DNA of 64,000 nucleotides. Origin: Galeopsis tetrahit (lineage: Eukaryota; Streptophyta; Magnoliopsida; Lamiales; Lamiaceae). Shown piece by piece: positions 33,649 to 45,833 of the stretch (position 1 is its first letter; the number at the start of each line of letters is the position of its first letter). The stretch is from NCBI GenBank assembly GCA_963675135.1, contig OY776130.1, positions 61,413,808 through 61,477,807 on the forward strand, given 5' to 3'. A program made the translations under genes and the position numbers. The notes under the pieces are model-generated. The model did no database searches. It was not told the origin of the DNA and worked only from the letters and a program-made list of their open reading frames with translations.

Positions 33649-35240
33649 TAATGCGAAATTTGTAAAGATCGTATAAAATTTATATTTGAATATTATTAAT
33701 ATTAACATTAAATTTGTTTAGATATTATTAATATAAGATTAAAATTAAATTTATTTAGATATTATTAAGATAAGATTAAATTTATTAATTTTATAGACAG
33801 TTGGAATTATAAAATATTATTGTTTGTTGGAGTAATTTTAGGAAAAAGATTATCACAATTAATGGATTTAAAAAAGTAAAAAGATTGAAATATCAAATTT
33901 TATATTTATTGTTGGAGTATTTAAATATTATTAAGATAGATAGATAAGATTAAATTTATAAATGGTTGGTTGGAATTATAAAATATTATTGTTTGTTGGA
34001 GTAATTTTAGGGGGAAAAAATCAAATCTTATTGTTGAAGTAATTTTAGGAATAAAATTAAAATTAAATTTATTTAAATATTATTAAGATAGATTAAATAG
34101 GAAAAAAAATCAATTCTTATTGTTGAAGTAATTTTAGTAATAAGATTAAAATTAAATTTATTTAGATATTATTAAGATAGATTTATTTATTGTTGGGGAG
34201 TAATTTTAGGAATAAGATTAAAATTAAATTTATTTAGATATTATTAAGATAGATTTATTTAGATATTATTAGGATAGATTAAATTTATTTAAGTTAGATT
34301 TATAAAAATCAAAGTCAAAATACACTGTGCATATTGAATTTTTGGATTTATAAAACATCAAATCTTATTGTTGGGAAGTAATTTTAGGAATAAGATTAAA
34401 ATTAAATTTATTTAGATATTATTAAGATAGATTTATTTAAATATTATTAAGATAGATTTGGTTGGAATTATAAAATATTATTGTTTGTTGGAGTAATTTA
34501 AAAAAAAAAATCAAATCGTTGAAGTAATTTTAGGAATAAGATTAAAATTAAATTTATTAAATATTATTAAGATTGATTAAATAGAAAAAAAAATCAAATC
34601 TTGTTGGAGTAATATTCAAATCTTCAAAATTTCTAAAAATCTTCGATCTTTAAAATTTCTTCACAATTTTCAAATCTTCAAAATCTTCAATCTTCAAAAT
34701 TTCTTCACAATCTTCAAATCTTCAAAATCTTCAAAGTTCTTCACAATCTTCAAAGTCACTGAGTAGATGATTGACATAAAAAGTAAAATTGAGAATGAAC
34801 GAGAAATTAAGAATACAAAATCTTCAATAAATTGATTATAATCAATAGATGACATAAAAAGTAAATTGGTATTTTGAGAAGAGATGAGGGATTTATATAG
34901 AAAATAAGATTAAGAATGTAGGGTCTTCAGAGTTTTTGAAATATAGTGATTTGAGAAGAGAGAGATTGAGATAGACCAATGAATTAGTGCACGTGGCTGT
35001 AAAAAAAATGTTTGCAAATATATATTATAATAATAATAATATATATAAAGATAATATAAGATATTTGATATTAAAATCCATATTTTTTATAAGTATTGTA
35101 TAAAGATATGATTTATTATTTAATCATAATCTTGTAAACTATTTATATACTAGTGCAACATCGTCAGGAATGTAAAAAAAATAAAAAATTAATATAATAT
35201 TTGACTTATGGAAATATGAGTTTAATTTTTTTTCTGGAAA
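33649..35240. other. AT-rich flank with irregular tandem repeats
   Basis: From 33700 to 34620 a segment built on ATTATTGTTGGAGTAATTTT and AAATTTATTTAGATATTATT recurs about eight times with variable spacing. From 34620 to 34760 a TCTTCAAAATCTTCAA microsatellite-like stretch follows. I see no gene. Confidence 0.6.
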
Positions 35241-36772
35241 ATATCAATTTTGGTCACCCAATTTCATATTTGGTCACCCACATTTAGTCACAATCAAAAT
35301 TGGTCACCCTTTATTTCAATTAATTTCAAATGCCCAATTATTTGACTAACATTTCAAGAAATAATGATCTTATTAATAGAAAAATATTTAGAATGAAAAA
35401 TAAGTTTATGAAATTTTCTTGAATGGATAATTTTAGAAAATTATTTACAATTAATATTCACCACAAATTATGCTCCAATATTATAAGTCAAATTCTTGTA
35501 TGTACTCAAGTACACCATGTACTTGAGTAGACTTTTACTAGTCAAATGTTGACTGTTGACCACCGTTGACCGGTCAACGGTCAACTTTGATTTTTTTTTT
35601 TGATTTTTTTTTTTTTTGAAAAAGTGTATGTTATTATGACTAAAAAGTGTATCTTTGTTTTTTTAATGAAAAGTGTATGTTACTATATTGAAAAGTGCAA
35701 CATTGTTTTTTTTTTTTTGGAAAAGGCAAATTGTATTCAAAGTGCAACATTGTTTTTAATGAAAAGTGTATGTTATTATAACTGAAAAGTGTATGATATT
35801 ATAACTGAAAAGTGTAAGTTATATATTAATGAAAAGTGTATGATCTATTAATGAAAAGTGTATGTTTATTTAATGAAAAGTGTATGTTATTATAACTGCA
35901 ATTCAAAGTGTATGATCTATTTAATGAAAAGTGTATGTTATTATAACTAAAAAGTGTATGTTCTATTAATGAAAAATGTAAGTTATATATTAATGAAAAG
36001 TGTATGTTATTATAATTGAAAAGTGTATGATATTATAACTGAAAAGTGTATGCTAATGATACACCTTTTGGTTTTTTATATTCGTAATTTCATAATTTAA
36101 AAAAATTGGTGCTAATTTTTTTTAAAAATATTATTAATTTTACTAATTTTCTATAAATGAACTCATGACCTTGTGATAAAACAATCTAAGGACAACCACT
36201 AGACTAGAATAACTTTTGTTAAATATTTTGTTATTTATTATATATATATTTAATATTTCCTATATAGCTGGACTCAAGTACACCGTGTACTTGAGTACAC
36301 AACAGCCCTACCCATATTATAAATAGGGAAATGAATTGAAATAAGTTTATATGTCCAATTATTATACAAATTCAATATAAAACAAAAAATTGGAAAACAG
36401 AGTACAAAACCAGAGTATAAAACCAGAGTATAAAATTGCTACCAAGCAAGTTTCACGTTTTAGAAGATGCATGAGAAAAAATTCTCATTATCTATAAAAT
36501 AAAAAGTAAAGCAATGGTTGATTGAATCACGTTCTAGAAGATGCATCAGAACCGGTTATAAATATAATGTAAATATTGATAATTTTTGCACATGTTTCAA
36601 CTTATGTGTTTGTTTCATTAGTTCTATAAGATGCATGAGAATTTTTTAAAGAAATTTCACGACTCAAATGACTAACAGAGTGATCAATTTTGATAGAATA
36701 TAATAACTATTGTGACTAAATGTGGGTGACCAAATATGAAAAGAGGTAAAACTGATGACCAAAATTGATATA
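35241..36772. mobile_element. TIR element with TTTGGTCACCCACATTTAG ends
   Basis: The left end (ATATCAATTTTGGTCACC, then CATATTTGGTCACCCACA) is inverted at 36713-36772 (TGTGGGTGACCAAATATG, then TGACCAAAATTGATAT). The pairing spans about 60 bases with a 12-base gap. The right end runs into an AT dinucleotide repeat, so no target duplication can be read. No coding capacity. Superfamily not assigned. Confidence 0.55.
35504..36296. repeat. nested GAAAAGTGTATG minisatellite with palindromic ends
   Basis: Near-perfect palindromes at 35504-35528 and 36272-36296 (ACTCAAGTACACC, then GTACTTGAGT) bracket an irregular array of about 18 GAAAAGTGTATGTTATTATA-like units (35620-36060). Near 35546-35590 a dense TTGAC/GTCAA cluster is present (GTTGACCGGTCAACGGTCAA). 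This looks like a separate element nested in the TIR element. Confidence 0.5.
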
Positions 36773-37899
36773 TATATATATATATATATATATTTTTATA
36801 TACAATTTTATTTCAAAAAAATTAAAAATGATTTAAAAAGAAAATAATAAATATAAAATTTAAATTAGAAAATTACGATTAAGAGGAAAGAGAAAAGTTA
36901 GATTTTTTTTTTTTTAAATTCAAATCCTGGATCTTAGAATGAAGGTATATGAAAGAAGCTACCTCAGCAAAGAAAAGAAAGAATAAAATCGAAGAATTTG
37001 GGATTTTAGTTGGCAATTCTTAAAACAGTCACATTTTACGAAGTGACTACATAGTCACTTTATCGAATCGCGCCACGTGGCATCGTAAACGTCGTAACGA
37101 TATGCTACCTGTTATACAAGTTTAAGTTATTTATATCATTTTTTAAATTATACTTTGTTATTTACTATATTACCCTTCTTTTTATATTTTATTTATATTT
37201 TACCTGCACCCACTAATTTAATGAGTGCACCCTCTAATCATATTTTTACTATAATTATTTGCACCCGCTAATTTAATGAATTCACCTCATAATCATATTT
37301 TTACAACAGTTATCTGCACCCGCTCATTTAATGAGTTCACCCCCAAATCATTTCTTTTTTACAACAGTTATCTACACCCGCCCATTCTATGAGTTCACCC
37401 CCAAATTATTTTTTACCACAATTATCTACACTCACTCATTTTATGAGTTCACCCCCAAATTATTGTTTTACCACGGTTATCTGCACTCGCACATTTTATG
37501 AGTGCATCCCAAAATATTTTTAAAAAAATAATCACATTTAAAAGACTATATTATCCTTTTATTATTTTACACAAAATATAATAAAATAAACTTAAAAAAA
37601 TCAATTCACCACCAAATCACCCATATTTAAAAATAAAACGTAAAAATATAATTAATAAAAAACTATCGAAATTAGCCCAAATCTCAATTTGTTTCTTTTT
37701 AATTTTTCTTCCCCCTCCTCTTTTTCTTTTTTCTTCCCATTTTCAATTTTTTTTTTCAAAATTTTTATTTCCTTGTTTTTTTTTTCTTTTCCTTTTTAAA
37801 ATTTTCCGTCTTTCTTTTTCATTTTTTACATGTGTATTTTTTAAATTTTAATACAAAATAATATTATAGGTATAATTTTATTAAAGTCGATCGGCGGTG

Positions 37900-38520
37900 C
37901 ACCTAAATTTTAATTTTAATTTGATGAGTAAAGGACCTGCCGGAAATCCATGCATGTCGGCAGGTGACCCAGCCACCACCATGCCCGACCACCCCCTCGA
38001 CGGCGGCGCTTCGGTCTCGGCCGCTGAACCCCGAGACCCCTCCTCGAATCGCAATTCTTCACTTCCATAACAATCGACATAATCTTCCATCTCGGCCACG
38101 ATCCATGGCGGCCGAAATCCTCTCCTCATTTCGACCACCGACGCGACTGCTTCGATCAATCTCCCTTGCATTCGCGATCCAGGAGCTTCTCCTACATCAA
38201 CGACGCTCGCCTGCAACACTCGGATCGACGCTGCCTCTCTCTCGTCGTACATCTCTGTCCAAATCGAAGCTACATTGCTTCATCCGTCTTCTTCACCCTG
38301 CTCCTACGCAGCCTCTTCCTCCGGCTGACGACGGCCCGACGGAGGACTGTGAGTATGTTGCTGATGGATCTCTGACCGGACGACACTCGGAGCCGGTGAC
38401 CTTGCTGATGAAATCCCAAGCGACGACTGCTGACCTAGGGTGCCCTCCCATTGGGATAGGGTTTCCTTCAATTGGGCTTGGTAATGTGCACCCTCTATTT
38501 TCTTTAGTACACCCCGATCT
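37900..38520. other. GC-rich segment, probably captured gene sequence
   Basis: An abrupt GC-rich island between the inverted arms. The plus strand has an open stretch at about 37964-38554 and the minus strand another at 37881-38252; both are low-complexity and Ser/Pro/Arg-rich, and I recognise neither. CGGCGGCGCTTCGG and GACGGCCCGACGG runs are typical of a plant first exon. Direction and origin are unknown. Confidence 0.35.
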
Positions 38521-38529
38521 GCACTCTCT

Positions 38530-39018
38530 CCACTTTTTTTTATGGTATTATTGATACTGGTATTACTAGTTATTGATTGCGATATTACTATTAATACACT
38601 ATTAAATTAATATTAATAATTATTGATTATTAATTGTGGTATTACTGATTATGTGAAATTATTTATTACTGATTATTATTATTTTTATGGTATTACATAT
38701 TATTGTTTATGGTATTACTGATAATTGTTTTTTGTATTATTGAATATAATTAGATTTGTGGAATTATTTGTTATTGTATGAGATATTACTATTCAATGTT
38801 CATGGTATTACTACTTACTATTCATGGTATTACTGGTAATTATTTTTTGTATTATTGAATATAATTAGATGTGTGAAATTATTTGTTATTGTATAAAATT
38901 TTACTGATTAATATTAATGGTATTACTGATTAATGTTCGTGGTATTACTGATTATTGTTAATGGTATTACTGATTACTGTTTATGGTATTACTGGTTATT
39001 ACTTGTTGTATTACCGAC
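38530..39018. repeat. TGGTATTACTGATTATT-type simple tandem repeat
   Basis: About fifteen degenerate copies of a 15-30-base unit around GGTATTACTGATTATTG. No gene. Confidence 0.7.
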
Positions 39019-39020
39019 TA

Positions 39021-39235
39021 CTCCCTCCTTCCTATTGAAAGCTACCCAACTTTCCTTATTCGTTTGTCCCAATGAAAGTTACCCATTCCTTTTTTGCCAA
39101 ACTCTTCTCTCTCACATTTCATTATATTCTTCTCTCTCTCAATCACATCACCTCTCATACATCCACTTATTATATCATCTTTTTTAACCTCTGTGTCCGA
39201 AGCCTCATGAGGAGCTTTCACTGGGACGGAGGGAT
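39021..39235. mobile_element. Stowaway-like MITE
   Basis: Left end CTCCCTCCTTCCTATTGAAA and right end (inverted) ATCCCTCCGTCCCAGTGAAA pair well, flanked by TA on both sides (39019-39020 and 39236-39237). At 215 bp it is a typical plant Stowaway. It is nested in the long inverted-repeat element. Confidence 0.75.
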
Positions 39236-40609
39236 TATAATAAAATCATTGATATAATATTATTTTGTATTAAAACTAAAAAATATACTAATGAAAAAAA
39301 AGTAGGAAACAAAAAAAACGAAGAAATAAAAAGTTTGGAATAAAAATTGAAAATGGGAAGAAAAATTAAAAAGAAAAAAAATTGAAATTTGTGCCTAATC
39401 TCGATAGTTTTTTTTAATTATGTTTTTACGATTTTTTTTCTAAAAATATGAGTGATTTGGTTGTGAATCGACGGTAACTCGGCAATGACTCGATTGTAGA
39501 TTGTAAATGTATAAATTGGGGTTGATTTTATTATATTTTGTGTTAATTAATAAAAAAATAATATAGTCTTTAAATGTAATTATTTTTTAAAAAATATTTT
39601 GGGGTGAATTCATAAAATGAGCGGGTGCAGATAATTGTGGTATAAAAATAATTTGGGGGTGAACTCATAAAATGAGCGGGTCAGATAACTTTGGTAAAAA
39701 TATAATTTGGGGGTGAACTCATAAAATATGCGGGTGTAGATAATCGTTGTAAAAAAGAAATGATTTGGGGGTGAACTCATAAAATGAATGGGTTCAGATA
39801 ACTATGGTAAAAAATGATTTGGGGTGAACTCATAAAATGAATGAGTGCAGATAACTATGGTAAAAAATGATTTGGGGTGTACTCATAAAATTAGCGAGTG
39901 TAGATAATTGTTGTAAAAAAAGTGATGTGGGGTGAACTCATAAAATGAGTGTGTGTAGATAACTGCTCTAAAAATATAATTCGGGGGTGAACTCATTACA
40001 TTAATGGGTGCAGATAAAATATAAATAAATAATTAAAATTAAAATAAGAGGTACGGTACATGCGAGTGTACCCAAGTATCACCCTTTTTTCTTCCCCAAT
40101 TCCATTTAGTCGGCACAATTCTTAAGATGTTTGAGAATGACTTATTTCTCCCCAAATTGATTTAATTTGAAGCTCTTAATCACCATTAGGAGGTTTGAAG
40201 CAAAGGTTTGAAGCAAGAATGAGTTTTTCTCATTATTTGGTTTGTTTTATTGTTAATAAATTGATTTGATTTATTTTTTGTTATTAATTTTATTAATATC
40301 ATAAGGGTAAATATGTAATTTTAACATTACATATTTTAATTACATTAACAGAAATATAATAAATTATTTTATTGTATAAGGATAAAAATGTAAATTTACA
40401 ATAATATATTTTAATTACTTTAATTTAATAGAAAATACAAATTTATGACACATTACGACAATACATATCGTAAATTTTACAAAAGGTAACAGGTCATCAA
40501 ATCTAAACCTTTAGATTAGATTTTTAATGGCTTAGATTAACTGACTACGGTAGTCATTACGACACGTTACGACACCCTGACTACATATAGAAGGTCCCTA
40601 GTTTGAGAA

Positions 40610-41400
40610 TAATATTTTTTTTAATAATAGTTACCATTTTTCAATAACGAAAATAATATTTTTCTTAATAATAGCTACCATTTTTCTGTAATAGTAGTTA
40701 TCATTTATCAATATTAAATATTACATTTTTCACTATTATTTTTCAATAACAAGAATAATATTTTTTTTCTAATAATGGTTACCACTTTTCAATAAGAATA
40801 ATTAACACTTTTCATATTACATATTACCACTTTTCACTAATAATAGTTACCACTTTTCAATATTACATTTTTCATTATTAAATATTACCACTTTTCAATA
40901 ACAAGAATAACACTTTTCACTTTTCAGTAATAATAGTTACCACTTTTCAATAACGAGAATAATATTTTTCTTAATAATAGTTACCACTTTTCAATAACGA
41001 AAATAATAATTTTCTTAATAATAGCTAATAGTAGTTATCATTTTTCAATATTAAATATTACATTTTTCACTATTAAATATTATCATTTTTCAATAACAAG
41101 AATAATATTTTTTTTCTAATAATAGTTACCACTTTTCAATAAGAATAATTAACACTTTTCATATTACATATTACCACTTCACTAATAATAGTTACCACTT
41201 TTCAATATTATATTTTTCATTATTAAATATTACCACTTTTCAATAACAAGAATAACATTTTTCTCTAATAATAGTTACCACTTTTCAATAATAATAATTA
41301 ACACTTTTCAGTATTTCATATTACCAGTTATCACTAATAATAGTTACCACTTTTCAATAACAAAAATAACATGTTTCCCTAATAATAGTTCCTATCTAAC
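40610..41400. repeat. second GAAAAGTG-type minisatellite array
   Basis: About fifteen units of AATAATAGTTACCACTTTTC followed by AATAACAAGAATAACATTTT, 35-65 bases each. On the minus strand the core reads GAAAAGTGGTAACTATTATT, like the array at 35620-36060 in opposite orientation. Related palindrome-like ends occur at 40055-40085 (GCGAGTGTACCC) and 41745-41782 (GCACCCGAGTGTAT), but how they bound the array is unclear. Confidence 0.55.
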
Positions 41401-41987
41401 AAGGAAGAAATATTTGGATATATATTGAAAGACTTAACAAAAAGGACACTTGCAAAAAAAGTTGAAGAAGCAAAATGGACACACAAGTAAAAAAGTTGAA
41501 GAAATATTTGGTGTTCAAATGCTGTATTTTAGAAACGCAATGGAAAAAAGAAGTGATTGAAGTTTTAAATAAGACACAGAAAGAGCCCGAGAGGGGAGAG
41601 AGAAAGAAATGAAAAGAAAAGAAAAAATGGTTTAAAAAAAAAAACATGTGCACCAAATATATTTTGGTGTGTATGGTGTATTTGAGACTTTTCCAAGAAA
41701 AAAAATATCAGCCGGAAAAAAAGGAAAAAAATTAATTAATTAATTACATCCAAGTGCACAGCATGCACCCGAGTGTATACTAGACTTTCACTTATGATAT
41801 GATGTGAACAATAAAAGGCTGTGGATTAAAAGGAAAAAGAAAAGATAGAAGCCTTATAAGTTCACAATCCGAACTAGAGGCCGGGGTGCATCGAAATTGG
41901 TACACCCCTGAAAATCACCTACCAAGTAAAACGATTAAAAAGTTCGAAAAAACTGATCAAATGAGAACCCGAGACGGGATGAGGGAT
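41401..41987. other. AT-rich spacer and LINE 3' flank
   Basis: A-rich DNA without a gene. At about 41875 the sequence turns GC-richer, where the 3' flank of the LINE-derived ORF begins. Confidence 0.4.
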
Positions 41988-43325
41988 CTATGGTGGGTCA
42001 AACGTATCGCCCCAACTGCCCTTGTACATGGAGACTCGGGTCATATCATTGTCGATCCTTGCCGAAGGTCCGATAGAGTAGTCCGCGCGGACTCTAGCCT
42101 CAAAATCGTCGATAGCGCTATCCGGGATTTGATGATATGATACTCTCCCCACGGGCACCTTGCGACGTTTGAGTTTCTCTGTGGGGCGGATCGGGGTCGC
42201 CTGAGCAGGGACGGGAGTGTTGTTGGTCGGCGGCTTCAATGATGCACCAGCCTCCAAATCCTGAGTGTTGCCGACTGCCTCGGCCACAGGCTCCAGAAGA
42301 ATGTATGTGGGCTCCTCTAAGCATGGATCGTCGAGGCTGGAGAAGGAGTTGCTAATTGGGATTGGATCGACTCCGCTAGCCGAGGTGGGGTCCTGTGGGG
42401 ACGGTCGAGGTCGGAGATCCGAAGGGGAGGGCCTTGACCTTCTTCTGTGGCGAGTCCTACCACGGGGATCGTCACGAGAGGGAGGATGTATGTTCGTGGG
42501 TGGCGGGGCATGTCCCTTAGAGCAACGTGCAGTCATGTGTCCAACCACCTTACAGTGGTTGAAAAACTCCGGAAGCTGTTCATAGAACACTTCCACCGTC
42601 ACAGATTGATCCTCGCACTCTAGGACCAGACTCTCCAATAAAGGTTGTTTCATATCCACCTCGATCAAGATTTTAGCATATTGTGCCATGGTTTTAGCCG
42701 ATGTGTGAGCGTCCATCTTGATGAGCGTGCCAACCGCTGAGGCTGCGGCCGAGAGAACCGTTGGCTGCCAGAGTTCAATCGGAAAGCCGATAAGGCGCAC
42801 CTAAACCTGAGCCATCGAGGTCGGGGCCTGGTTTGGATTGAAACCGGGAGACCATTTTTGCAGTCGGATGGAACTTGAGCCCAACTGACAAGCCCTTCTC
42901 CTAAAGATTATGTCACGCTCTTCCAGAGAGTGAAATTTAAGAACAACAAATCATTTTCCGATTGGAACAACGGACAGGGCCCCTTGGAGGGACCAGGTCT
43001 CAATGAGCCTCTTCGACAAATCAGCATACGGGATCGGGGCTCTGTCACGAGGAGTGAGTAAGCGACCAATCAGAGCATCTTTGAATTCATTCACACCAGC
43101 CTGTAGTGTTGCATTATCAATCGAAATCGTGACAAAGTCTCCCTTCTTAAACGGACGCATGTGAATTGGGAATGCCAAAGGGCTCGTGGGAGTGGGGTCA
43201 GCCGTAGGGGCGGACACCTCAGTGAAGCTTGGTGCGGAATTGCTTTGCCCAACCTAGTCAGCCACAGACGAGGTAGGAGACAACAGAGCAGTCAAAGATC
43301 CAGCGAAGGGTTCGAGAAAGGCCAT
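41988..43325 (-). pseudogene. LINE ORF1-like gene (DUF4283, zinc knuckle remnant)
   Basis: From ATG at 43325 the minus-strand frame is 446 codons long, with three in-frame stops: TAG 43254-43256, TGA 42951-42953 and TAG 42801-42803. All three can be single C-to-T or G-to-A changes. The N-terminal half has the DUF4283 pattern (LIGRLLTPRDRAPIPYADL, then LKFHSLEERDIIFRRRACQL and VRLIGFPIELW). A zinc-knuckle-like FFNHCKVVGHMTARC follows with the first Cys replaced by Phe. A Pro/Arg/Ser-rich tail ends near a GDTFDPP terminus. Such proteins bind RNA in plant L1-type elements. No ORF2 is present, so this is a truncated LINE or a retained fragment. Confidence 0.75.
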
Positions 43326-43820
43326 AAATTCAGGAAATTGTTCCTCCAATGAAGGGAGGTGAGCACCGATGGGACGATTTGGTCCAAGGATTTCATAAAC
43401 TCATTTAATTCTGTTAGTTTGATTTTTTCCTCTCTTTTTTTATTATGATTTTTATAACTGTCTTTCTTCTTTCTCTTCTCCCCCCATTTTTTAAAATCTA
43501 ATTCAATATCAATTTTTTTCTCTTCTCCACACATACATATACATTTTTTACATTCCCGCAGGTCTTGCACTAGTAATATTATAAATCTACCCTTAAATAC
43601 TAATTTTGAATCTATTTTCTCTTACGTGGCACTCCCTAATCTCTCCTTTTTAATTTTCCATTTCTCTTAATTTTTTGCATTTTTTAATTAAACGGTTTAC
43701 TTTATTTTCTAACTTTTCTCTTTTAATTTTATCTAATTCTTTTTTTTATCTAATTTTAAATTCTATTTTTTTCCTTTTTTTTCTTCTAATTTTTTTTTTA
43801 TTCGACTTACTCTACATGCT
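43326..43820. other. T-rich spacer, no gene; missing copia 5' LTR
   Basis: Pyrimidine-rich low-complexity DNA. A 5' LTR and PBS for the copia element beginning at 43821 would be expected here. I found neither TGGTATCAGAGC nor a copy of the 191-bp LTR at 50189-50379. Confidence 0.45.
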
Positions 43821-45833
43821 ATGACTCACCTAGTCACCATTAAACTCAAACCCACAAACTATCTCATGTGGTATGGTCAAATCTATCCTCTTCTTGCCAC
43901 TTAGAAATTTCTTCCCTACGTTGATGGCTCGCTGCCCGCTCCATCTACCAAGATCCCCACTGATTTTGGTGATTCCTCTAATCATGCCTACGATGAGTGG
44001 CTTGGCAAAGATCAAATAGTTAGAGTTTTTCTCTCCTCAACCCTAACTGAAGATGCCATGGCTGTTGTTGTTGGTTGCTCAACGTCCGCTGCTACGTGGT
44101 CTACCTTGGCTACTGCTTTCAATCGGCCATCCAAGGCTAGAGAGCTTCGTCTCAAGGACGAATTGCAACTTATCAAGAAAGGCTCTCGTTCTGTCACGGA
44201 GTATGGTGCCATGTTCAAGAATCTGTGTGATCAACTTCTTGCCATGGGTTGTTCGATCGATGATACTGACAAATCCCATTGGTTCCTTCGCGGATTAGGT
44301 ACGAATTTTCATGGCTTTTCTACTTCTCAAATTAATCTCACGCCTCTTCCCTCCTTCCCTGAGTTATTTTCCAAAGCCGAGTCGCACGATCTGTTTACAA
44401 AATCGCTCGACTCCGCTTCTGCCTCCTCTCAGTCACCGACTTTCCTTGCTCAGCAACGATCAAATAAGAAATCTGGTAATGTTTACCAGTCTGGTTCGTT
44501 CCATCAATCTGGCCGTGGGGGATATAATTTTAATTCTAATCGTGGCGGTAATCCTGGCCGTGGTGGTCGTTCCGGTGGCCGTGGTGGTCGTTCCGATGGT
44601 CGCTATCCCCCTAATTGCAAAATCTGCTGTGGTGAACATTATGCTCGAGTGTGCCCAGAACGTTACTCTTCTCCACCGCAACAAGCCAATCTTGCTCATG
44701 CCTTTCAAAACAGTTGTTCGATAAATCAGAACTCTCCTGATTGGTATGTCGACACAGGTGCCTCATCACAAATGGCTAATTCTACTGATGGTTTGGACTC
44801 CACATCGAACTACTCTGGTTCTGATAGGGTTGTTGTGGGAAATGGTAACACTCTTTCTATTTCTCATACTGGCTCTCATACTTTATCTCGTGATTTATCT
44901 CTACTGAATGTCCTCGTGGTTCCTCATATCACGAAGAACCTTCTTTCTGTTAGCAAACTTACGAGTGATAATCCGGTGAATGTTGTTTTTTCTAACGACT
45001 GTTTTGAAATTCAGAATCGGGTAACAGGGATTCCTTTGGCACGAGGCAGACGTGAAAATGGATTATATATTTTGGAGCGTGGTCATGCGGCTTTGGTGGC
45101 AGTTTTATGGAATCGTCGTACACGTGCCTCTTTTGAATTGTGGGATAGTCGTTTAGGCCATGTTAATTTTGATACTATTAAGTTGTTGAAAAAACTTGGT
45201 TTTTTGTCAGTTACTTCTGTTTTACCTAGGCCTCTTGCTTGTTCTTCTTGTCAGTTGGCTAAAAGTAAAAGACTTCCTTTTATCAATAATGAAAAACGCG
45301 TTTTGCGTTTGTTGGATGTTATTCATTGTGATTTGTGGGGTCCGTCTCCTGTGAAATCTTGTGATGGTTTTCTCTACTATGTGGTTTTCGTTGATGACTT
45401 CTCTCATTTTACGTGGTTTTATCCGCTTCGTTTGAAATCAGACTTTTATGATACGTTTGTTAAGTTCAAAACTTTGGTTGAAAATCAATTTTCCACAACT
45501 ATCAAACGTTTTCAATCTGATGGGGGTACCGAGTTCACAAATAACAAATTGCAAGACCTTTTCAGAAATTGTGGCATTCTACATACCATGTCTTGTTCAT
45601 ACACCCCTGCTCAAAATGGCCGTGCAAAAAGAAAACATAGACATATTACAGAAACAGGGTTATCTATGTTGTTTCATTCATCTGTCCCTATGGAATATTG
45701 GGTTGAAGCGTTTGGTGCTGCGGTTTATGTGATTAATCGTTTACCCTCTTCTGTGTTATCCGATAAATCACTGTTTCAATTGGTATTTTCCTCTCCTCCA
45801 AATTATGATAATCTTCATTTGAGAGTGGACTAG
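43821..45833 (+). pseudogene. copia gag-protease-integrase
   Basis: The frame starts MTHLVTIKLKP at 43821, hits TAG at 43902-43904, and then is open to the insertion junction near 45828; the stop at 45831 belongs to the insertion. Domains: copia Gag (about 43821-44460), a Gly/Arg-rich stretch (NRGGNPGRGGRSGG), a zinc knuckle CKICCGEHYARVC, protease with WYVDTGASSQM, GAG-pre-integrase (LWDSRLGHVNFDTIK), and integrase with HCDLWGPSP, FQSDGGTEF and a degraded QNGRAKRKHRH. The catalytic Glu context is thus altered: GRAKRK where GVAERK is usual. The ATG may not be the original start. Confidence 0.85.

Larger units (their letters stand above)
37030..40600. mobile_element. long inverted-repeat element with a captured GC-rich segment
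   Basis: The left arm (about 37150-37890) holds six to seven ~60-bp units with GCACCCGCTCATTTAATGAG and TTCACCCCCAAATCAT. The right arm (about 39240-40050) is its inverted copy, followed inwards by the same AAACTATCGA-type and CT-rich segments. Outer GTGACTACATAGTCAC..CGTCGTAACG (37040-37110) has a weaker inverted match at 40530-40590. This is a foldback or Mutator-like structure. The centre carries the GC-rich segment at 37900-38500 and a Stowaway MITE. No transposase. Exact ends and TSD unresolved. Confidence 0.55.

Noticed and set aside
35150..35175. TATACTAGTGCAACATCGTC resembling the Helitron 3' end at 2841
   Set aside because: It lacks the GC hairpin needed for a Helitron terminus.
38933..39257. 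Two overlapping plus-strand frames
   Set aside because: They cross a simple repeat and a Stowaway MITE; chance frames.
37181..40050. CRISPR-like spacing of ~60-bp repeats in the inverted arms
   Set aside because: Units are direct, degenerate and inverted as whole arms in plant DNA; no cas genes; a transposon arm explains them.
41396..41656. Phe/Leu-rich minus-strand frame
   Set aside because: Low-complexity A-rich DNA read in reverse; no domain.
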